Source: Aeromonas sobria
Lineage (GTDB): Bacteria > Pseudomonadota > Gammaproteobacteria > Enterobacterales > Aeromonadaceae
Assembly: GCF_000820145.1 (NCBI RefSeq)
Contig: NZ_CDBW01000006.1
Coordinates: 476,810-540,809 of the forward strand
Length of the DNA stretch: 64,000 nt
Direction of reading: 5' to 3'
Shown here: positions 59,071 through 64,000 of the stretch, in pieces
How positions within the stretch are numbered: the stretch's first letter is position 1
Layout: each line of letters starts with the position of its first letter
The notes under the pieces: model-generated
Databases searched by the model: none
The model's input: the letters and a program-made list of their open reading frames with translations, nothing else
Told to the model about the DNA's origin: nothing
Position numbers and translations under genes: made by a program

Positions 59071-61872
59071 TCAGGCCTCGAAGGTGGCGGCATTGAGCCG
59101 AAATGCCTTGGGATCATCGATAAACTGACCGGTGATCCGCTCGTCATGTTCGTGCCCCTGACCATAGCTGCAGAGGATCAGCCGATCGGAGGTGCGCGAG
59201 CGCAGCTGGGTGATAAAGCGCACCAGATCGGCGCGGCTTAAGTTACCCACCTCTTCGCAGACCCGTTCCCGTTGATCGAACCCCAGATCCTTGTTGCCGA
59301 TGCTGACCCACAGCCGCTGGCCGCGACTGCGCAGGTTGGCATCCCGCTCGCTCAGCTGGGCTTGCAGCCCTGCTTTACTCTCCTGCCACTGCTGCTCGGT
59401 GAATTCGAGCATGGCCAGCGGGAAGAGGTCGATAAACTCCTCCACCGCATCCAGCAGGATCTGCGGCCCCGCCACCGGCGACTGGATATAGAAGATCAGG
59501 CCCGGGTGGCGATTGAGGGGCAGGTTGCCAGCGCCCACCACATAACCCAGTTGCTGGCGGGTGCGCAGCTCGTGGAAGAAGGTGGAGGACATGATGTGGT
59601 TCGCCAAGGTAAAGCAGGCGAGATCCCGCGGTCGGGTGGTGCGGGACTGGTAGTAGACCAAGAGCGCCGAATCTTCGTGATCGCAACCCTGCTCGCGAAT
59701 AAGGGTGCCCCTGTCCTGAATGGAGATGAGCGGGCGGCGGGTCTCGCCACTCGGCTTGCTGCTGGTGCCATTGATATCGCTCAGGTGGCGCTCCATCAGG
59801 GCTGCCAGCTCCAGCGCCTCGGCGGCCGTCCAGTCGCCGTGCACCAGCGCCTCCACATGCACCTCGCCAAACAGCTGGGCCACGAAGGCGGGCATCTCTT
59901 CCAACTCGACGGTGCGAAGGTGGCGCAGCAACTGCTCGAACGGCGGATTGTTCGGCTGCAACAGGCTGGTGAGCTGGTTGAACAGCTGGGAGATGGGGCG
60001 CGCCTTGGACTGGTTTTCCCAGTTGCGAATGAGCTGCTCTTTGATCTCGGCGAAGCGGCCCGGATCCGGATACCCCAGCGTACGGTTGCCGAGGATCATG
60101 TCGAGCAACAGCGGCTGCTTGTCGGCAAAACCGCTCAGGTTGATGGTAAAGCCCCCCTGATGGGCATAGATCTGGTAGCCCAACCCCGCCAGCTCTGCCG
60201 GATAGGTGAGGGCGTTGAGGTGGTCGGCCAGCAGCTCCACAGCGAGGCGCGCCATGGCGATATTGCGCGGATTTTTCACCGCATGTTCGCTGTCGATGGA
60301 GATGTAGAGATTGCCCTTGGGCACGCTGAACAGGTGCTCATGGAGGTGCCAGAGGCGAAAACCGGGGCGATCGATAAGACAGGCGGGCATGTCGGCGGCA
60401 AGCTGTGGCGTGCGCGGATCGAGCCGGTTGCTGATAAAGGGGTTGGGCAGCGGCAGGGCCAGCGCCTTGTCCGGTTCGCTCTGCTGCCAGCGGATCTTCT
60501 CGGCCTCGGTGATGGTCGCCACGCTGTAGGGGGTCTGATACCAGCGGGCCAGCCGATCGGTCGCCACTTCCGGCGCGGTAATGGTGATGCGCAGGTTGTG
60601 CGGGGTGAGCTTGGCGAGGAAGCGGCGGATCAGCCCCTCGTCATATTCGCGCATCATGTAGTCGCCGTAGAGCAGATCCTCGGCCTGGTAGCTAAAGAGG
60701 TTGAGCACCAGCCCCGACACAGTATCGAGGGGGCGGCCGCGCTCCTGAAAGCGGAACGCCGATTCGAGCACGGTACGTTTTTCGTCGTAGCGCCAGCTCT
60801 GCAGCCCTTCGCGGCCAATCAGTTTCAGATAGCCAAACAGGGCGGCGAGGATGTCGTCCACATGCTCAAGGCCCAGAGGGGTCAGGCCGAAGTTGACGCC
60901 AAAATCCTTGAAGTTGGCGCCGCTGATGCCACCACCCGCCGAGAGCTGGTTGACCCAGCCTTTCGCCTTGAGCAGGGAGAGCAGGCTGCCATCCCCCTCG
61001 TAGCCAATCAGATGGCTCAGGAAGGTGAGGGGCTTTTTGTCGTAAAACTCGTCCACATTGGGCAAGGGGAAGCTCAGCGACAGCTTGCGGGTCTCCTTGA
61101 CCGGATTGATGTGGATGCGCACGCCGAGATCATCGAGCCGGTAGAGCGGCATGGTGAGGGTCGGCGTTCCCAAATTGCGATTCAAAATGGGAGCAAAATA
61201 GCGACAGCACCACTGCAACTGGGTATCGATCGATGCTGGCGAAATCATTACCAACGCCATGCGATCCGCGCTGTAGTGGCTTTCGTAAAAACGGATAAGG
61301 TCGGAGCGCAGATCCCGGCCCGGCAGGTCGGCCAGGGTATCGAGGTTGCCCACCGAGAATTTGGCGAAGGGGTGCGCCGGATTGACCGTCTCTTTATGCA
61401 CCTGATAGCTGCGGCGCACATCATCTTGCAGCTTGAGGCGGTACTCGGAGTCGACTGCGTTGCGCTCTTTATCCACCCATTCCGCTGTGAAGGTGGGGCA
61501 GATAAAGAACTGGGAGAAGCGATCCAGCCCCGCTTCGAAGAAGCCGTTGTCGATTTCGAAGAAGAAGTTGGTGAACTCGGTGCCGGTCCAGGCGTTATTG
61601 CTGCCGCCATGGCGGCTCATAAATTGCTGGTATTCACCGGGCTTGGGGTAAGTACCGGTGCCGAGAAACAGCATGTGCTCAAGAAAATGGGCCATGCCCT
61701 GGCGGTCGGCAGGATCGTCAAAATGGCCGGTATTGACCGCCAGCGAGGCGGCGGATTTGTCGGTATCGGGATCACAAATCAACAAGACCCTGAGCTGGTT
61801 GGCCAGCGCCAGAAAATGGTATTGCCGATGGTCGTTAGGACTGGCATATGGGCTCATTGGCGTGTGACTCAC
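59071..61872 (-). CDS. Insulinase-family (M16) metalloprotease
   Basis: 933 residues, a pitrilysin/insulysin-type peptidase with four homologous domains. The inverted zinc motif HFLEH gives His62, Glu65 and His66, and the third ligand is Glu143 in NAVDSEYR. RTRQQLGYVVGAGN near residue 760 is the substrate-binding segment of the C-terminal half. Unlike E. coli PtrA there is no signal peptide, so a cytosolic peptide-degrading role is likely. Start GTG 61872 lacks a clear ribosome site; ATG 61857 is an alternative. Confidence 0.92.
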   Translation of the reverse strand: MSHTPMSPYASPNDHRQYHFLALANQLRVLLICDPDTDKSAASLAVNTGHFDDPADRQGMAHFLEHMLFLGTGTYPKPGEYQQFMSRHGGSNNAWTGTEFTNFFFEIDNGFFEAGLDRFSQFFICPTFTAEWVDKERNAVDSEYRLKLQDDVRRSYQVHKETVNPAHPFAKFSVGNLDTLADLPGRDLRSDLIRFYESHYSADRMALVMISPASIDTQLQWCCRYFAPILNRNLGTPTLTMPLYRLDDLGVRIHINPVKETRKLSLSFPLPNVDEFYDKKPLTFLSHLIGYEGDGSLLSLLKAKGWVNQLSAGGGISGANFKDFGVNFGLTPLGLEHVDDILAALFGYLKLIGREGLQSWRYDEKRTVLESAFRFQERGRPLDTVSGLVLNLFSYQAEDLLYGDYMMREYDEGLIRRFLAKLTPHNLRITITAPEVATDRLARWYQTPYSVATITEAEKIRWQQSEPDKALALPLPNPFISNRLDPRTPQLAADMPACLIDRPGFRLWHLHEHLFSVPKGNLYISIDSEHAVKNPRNIAMARLAVELLADHLNALTYPAELAGLGYQIYAHQGGFTINLSGFADKQPLLLDMILGNRTLGYPDPGRFAEIKEQLIRNWENQSKARPISQLFNQLTSLLQPNNPPFEQLLRHLRTVELEEMPAFVAQLFGEVHVEALVHGDWTAAEALELAALMERHLSDINGTSSKPSGETRRPLISIQDRGTLIREQGCDHEDSALLVYYQSRTTRPRDLACFTLANHIMSSTFFHELRTRQQLGYVVGAGNLPLNRHPGLIFYIQSPVAGPQILLDAVEEFIDLFPLAMLEFTEQQWQESKAGLQAQLSERDANLRSRGQRLWVSIGNKDLGFDQRERVCEEVGNLSRADLVRFITQLRSRTSDRLILCSYGQGHEHDERITGQFIDDPKAFRLNAATFEA

Positions 61873-62019
61873 GTTGGATTTATTTGAATTTAAACATGAT
61901 TATCGACCGCGCGATCCCGTCAGGCAAACCCTTTTCTGAGAGGTAGCGCAATTGTTTACATACCCGTGGCGGGGTAAGATCCGCCAGCTATCAAAACAGG
62001 CCCGTTGGGCGAGGTTGTA

Positions 62020-62487
62020 ATGAAGATCTATATCATGCGTCATGGCCAGGCTGGCATGAATGCGAAAACAGATGAACAGCGTCCATTGACCGAGCAGGGT
62101 ATTGAAGAGTCTATCGGCATGGCCCGCTGGTTGGCGCCTCAGCTGAGCGGCCCGCTGGATCGGGTGATCCACAGCAACTATCTGCGGGCCCGCCAAACCT
62201 GGCAAGCCATATGCAGTGAGTTACCTGACGCAGCAGCCGTTGAAGAGAGTGGTGACATTACCCCTTATGGAGATACCGCTTTCGTGGCCAGCTACCTCAC
62301 CGCCCTGGCTGAACAACATGACCAGATCCTGATGGTCAGCCATCTGCCGCTGGTGGGTTATCTGGTGCAAAGCCTCTGTCCGGCAGCAGGCGCACCGATG
62401 TTCGCCACCTCAGGGATCGCCTGTATCGAGTGGCACAATGGCAAAGGTGCCTTGCTCTGGCTGGAAGGGCCGCATACAATAGGCTAA
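62020..62487 (+). CDS. sixA: Phosphohistidine phosphatase SixA
   Basis: 155 residues of the histidine phosphatase superfamily. The catalytic RHG is at 7-9 (IMRHGQAG) and the second His lies in MVSHLPLVGYL. SixA dephosphorylates HPt domains such as that of ArcB and PTS phosphocarrier NPr. ATG at 62020 has GAGG six bases before it; the frame is open to 62005. A hybrid kinase with an HPt domain in this window is a conceivable but unproven partner. Confidence 0.92.
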   Translation: MKIYIMRHGQAGMNAKTDEQRPLTEQGIEESIGMARWLAPQLSGPLDRVIHSNYLRARQTWQAICSELPDAAAVEESGDITPYGDTAFVASYLTALAEQHDQILMVSHLPLVGYLVQSLCPAAGAPMFATSGIACIEWHNGKGALLWLEGPHTIG

Positions 62488-62620
62488 AAGTTAATAAAAA
62501 GTTATAAATTGAATTTTTTGGGAAGAGATGGGCGATTTTTCCGGATTTTTATAGTTAGTTAACGGAATTATTTCGCAGAAGCTGCTGTCATACGGATACA
62601 ACTGCAAGAGGTTGCAAACG

Positions 62621-62827
62621 ATGAGAGTGTTCAAGAAGTACCTGCCACTGATGGTGGCAAAGCACGTCAAAACCTTCTTCAAAGGTCGGATTTACATCCA
62701 TGGTCGAGGTCGGTTTGATTTTCAATTTGGTTTGTTGTTGATGCCGAGCGCTGCCGACATCCCTCACCGCCAAACGGTTACGGAGGTCAACCAGATGATC
62801 TCCAGACTTCATATGGATGCGGCGTGA
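62621..62827 (+). CDS. ytfK: YtfK/DUF1107 stringent-response modulator
   Basis: 68 residues. MRVFKKYLPLMVAKHVKTFF, GRIYIHGRGRFDFQFG and VTEVNQMISRL align with E. coli YtfK, which stimulates SpoT to make (p)ppGpp during phosphate or fatty-acid shortage. ATG at 62621 has AGAGG nine bases upstream; a TTG at 62612 is less likely. Single gene with its own terminator. Confidence 0.85.
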   Translation: MRVFKKYLPLMVAKHVKTFFKGRIYIHGRGRFDFQFGLLLMPSAADIPHRQTVTEVNQMISRLHMDAA

Positions 62828-62882
62828 CGTTCTTCTGAACGCGTTTCTGCACGGATATACCAGCCTGTTGATGACCGTTAAT

Positions 62883-62910
62883 ATATGCCCGCGATTGTGC
62901 GGGCATATTT
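62883..62910 (+). terminator. Terminator after ytfK
   Basis: ATATGCCCGC and GCGGGCATAT arms (62883-62892 and 62899-62908) followed by TT. Confidence 0.8.
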
Positions 62911-62974
62911 GTTTCTGGCTTCTCGCCCCTTATACTCGCTCGCTGTTGTCTGCTCCGTGACCCTGGATGTGTGC

Positions 62975-63892
62975 ATGCCCCTTGCCTTCTTGTTTCCCTT
63001 CTCCTGCATTGCCATCTGGGCGGGCAATGGCATCGTCAGCAAACTGGCGGTTGGTGTGTTGTCGCCCGCCGCCATGGCCTGGTCCCGCTGGGTGGTGGCT
63101 GCCTTGGTGTTGAGCCCGTTTCTGGCCCGTCGGGTATGGCGTGCCCGTGCTCGCTTGCGGGCAGGTCTTTGGCAGATCGCCATGCTGGCGCTGCTGGGTA
63201 TGGTGCTCAACCAGACCTTTGGTTACTACGCGGCGCAAACCCTGGGGGCCACCGAGATGGGGCTGATGATGGGGCTGACACCACTATTGACCGTGTTGTT
63301 CAGCATCTGGCTACTGCGCGAGCGGCCCACCTGGGGCGCCGTGCTGGGGGCGCTGCTCTCTATCCTCGGCTTGTCTATCTTGCTGGGGCAGGGGGATCCG
63401 ACCCAGCTGTTTACACAGGGCATTCATGTTGGCTCGGTCTACATGCTGCTCTCGGCGGGCACTTATGCCCTCTATAGCGTGCTGCTCAAGAAGTGGGATC
63501 TGGGGCTGGATAACTGGTCACTGCTCTACGGTCAGGTGCTCTGTAGTGTGGTGATCCTGACCCCCTTCTTTCTGCTGGTGGATGGTCAGTTGCCCGAGGG
63601 GCGGGCGCTCTGGCTGATCTTCTATGCGGGGATCCCCGCGTCGGCACTCTGCCCCTGGCTCTGGATGCAGGGGATCACCCTGCTCGGTGCCAACCGCACC
63701 GCCATTTTTATGAACCTGTTGCCGGTACTGACGGCTGGCCTTGCCATCACCCTGCTGGGGGAGCGGCTGACCAGCTATCACCTGATCGGGGGCGGTCTGA
63801 CCCTGCTTGGTGTCTTGCTGGCGCAGCTGCTGGTGCGACCTGTGGTGTTGAGGCGCCGCCGACTGGCCATGGCGCCCTGTCCTGAGGAGTAA
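62975..63892 (+). CDS. EamA-family (DMT) transporter
   Basis: 305 residues with about ten hydrophobic helices in two EamA repeats (first: FLFPFSCIAIWAGNGIVSKL to ILGLSILLG; second: GSVYMLLSAGTYALYSVLLKK to LTLLGVLLAQLLV). Member of the drug/metabolite transporter superfamily; export of amino acids or metabolites is common but the substrate is unknown. The start is placed at ATG 62975 because upstream codons run into the ytfK terminator hairpin. Last gene of the window, with a terminator. Confidence 0.82.
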   Translation: MPLAFLFPFSCIAIWAGNGIVSKLAVGVLSPAAMAWSRWVVAALVLSPFLARRVWRARARLRAGLWQIAMLALLGMVLNQTFGYYAAQTLGATEMGLMMGLTPLLTVLFSIWLLRERPTWGAVLGALLSILGLSILLGQGDPTQLFTQGIHVGSVYMLLSAGTYALYSVLLKKWDLGLDNWSLLYGQVLCSVVILTPFFLLVDGQLPEGRALWLIFYAGIPASALCPWLWMQGITLLGANRTAIFMNLLPVLTAGLAITLLGERLTSYHLIGGGLTLLGVLLAQLLVRPVVLRRRRLAMAPCPEE

Positions 63893-63940
63893 TCGTGCCC
63901 GGACGGGTAATTTGGCAGCGTGATGTGCTGGCCAAGAACG

Positions 63941-63973
63941 AAAAAGCGCCTGCAGCAATGCAGGCGCTTTTTT
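63941..63973 (+). terminator. Rho-independent terminator of the EamA gene
   Basis: AAAAAGCGCCTGCA-GCAA-TGCAGGCGCTTTTTT, perfect stem of 14 bp with A and T tracts. Confidence 0.93.
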
Positions 63974-64000
63974 ATGGTCAGTGTCCCGTCCTGAATATGG

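Noticed and set aside
59272..61887. 871-codon open frame on the plus strand opposite the M16 protease gene
   Set aside because: It mirrors the real gene in high-GC DNA; its product is Gln/Gly/Ala/His-rich with no domain, while the minus strand has full M16 motifs.

Overview
The window looks like chromosomal DNA of an Aeromonas species. The core is GC-rich (about 60% by eye). Its genes are typical of that genus: lysC behind a lysine riboswitch, argA, msrA, metR/metE, ycaO, focA-pflB, glgP, trxC, mdlAB, hutW, rhlE, ddl, tpm, sixA and a ytfK/DUF1107 gene. No tRNA, rRNA, CRISPR array, integrase or intact insertion sequence was seen.

Layout. 1-7.8 kb: a kinase-fold protein, the lysC and argA amino-acid genes with their control elements (L-box, tandem ARG boxes), msrA, DUF3802, a GNAT/YjbR pair and an alpha/beta hydrolase. 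7.8-11.07 kb: a strongly AT-rich insert carrying one large gene that joins a type-I-restriction-like nuclease domain to a P-loop NTPase, followed by degraded coding-like DNA. 11.1-16.5 kb: a lipoprotein and a three-gene ABC/FtsX/CrtC-like export-type operon whose last gene has a palindromic repeat inside its leader. 16.7-25.5 kb: a DUF4357 gene, four LysR regulators, metE with a perfect MetR box, and a periplasmic solute-binding protein. 25.7-32.7 kb: a GH1 phospho-glucosidase, then the anaerobic block ycaO, focA and pflB with an FNR class II promoter. 33-39.5 kb: ycgN, LexA-controlled sulA, DUF4250, glgP, a dicarboxylate transporter and trxC. 39.7-46.2 kb: an orphan hybrid histidine kinase and mdlA-mdlB. 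46.3-51.7 kb: a chemoreceptor with a c-type heme motif divergent from Fur-controlled hutW, then rhlE and a glutathione peroxidase. 51.9-53.8 kb: a 2OG oxygenase and ddl. 53.8-56.3 kb: a second AT-rich accessory patch with a DnaQ-like/FRG fusion protein and a small unknown gene, each followed by related repeat sequence. 56.4-64 kb: an LRR-kinase fusion, tpm, a candidate FnrS-like anaerobic small RNA, an M16 protease, sixA, ytfK and an EamA transporter.

Regulation is unusually readable: L-box, ARG, MetR, FNR (two), LexA and Fur sites all sit where their family logic predicts. The best candidates for undescribed biology are the solitary nuclease-NTPase gene, the DnaQ-like/FRG fusion with its cassette-like repeats, the heme-binding chemoreceptor next to hutW, and the putative FNR-driven small RNA at about 58.86-59.02 kb. 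All functional statements come from reading motifs and remembered families; no database search was run.
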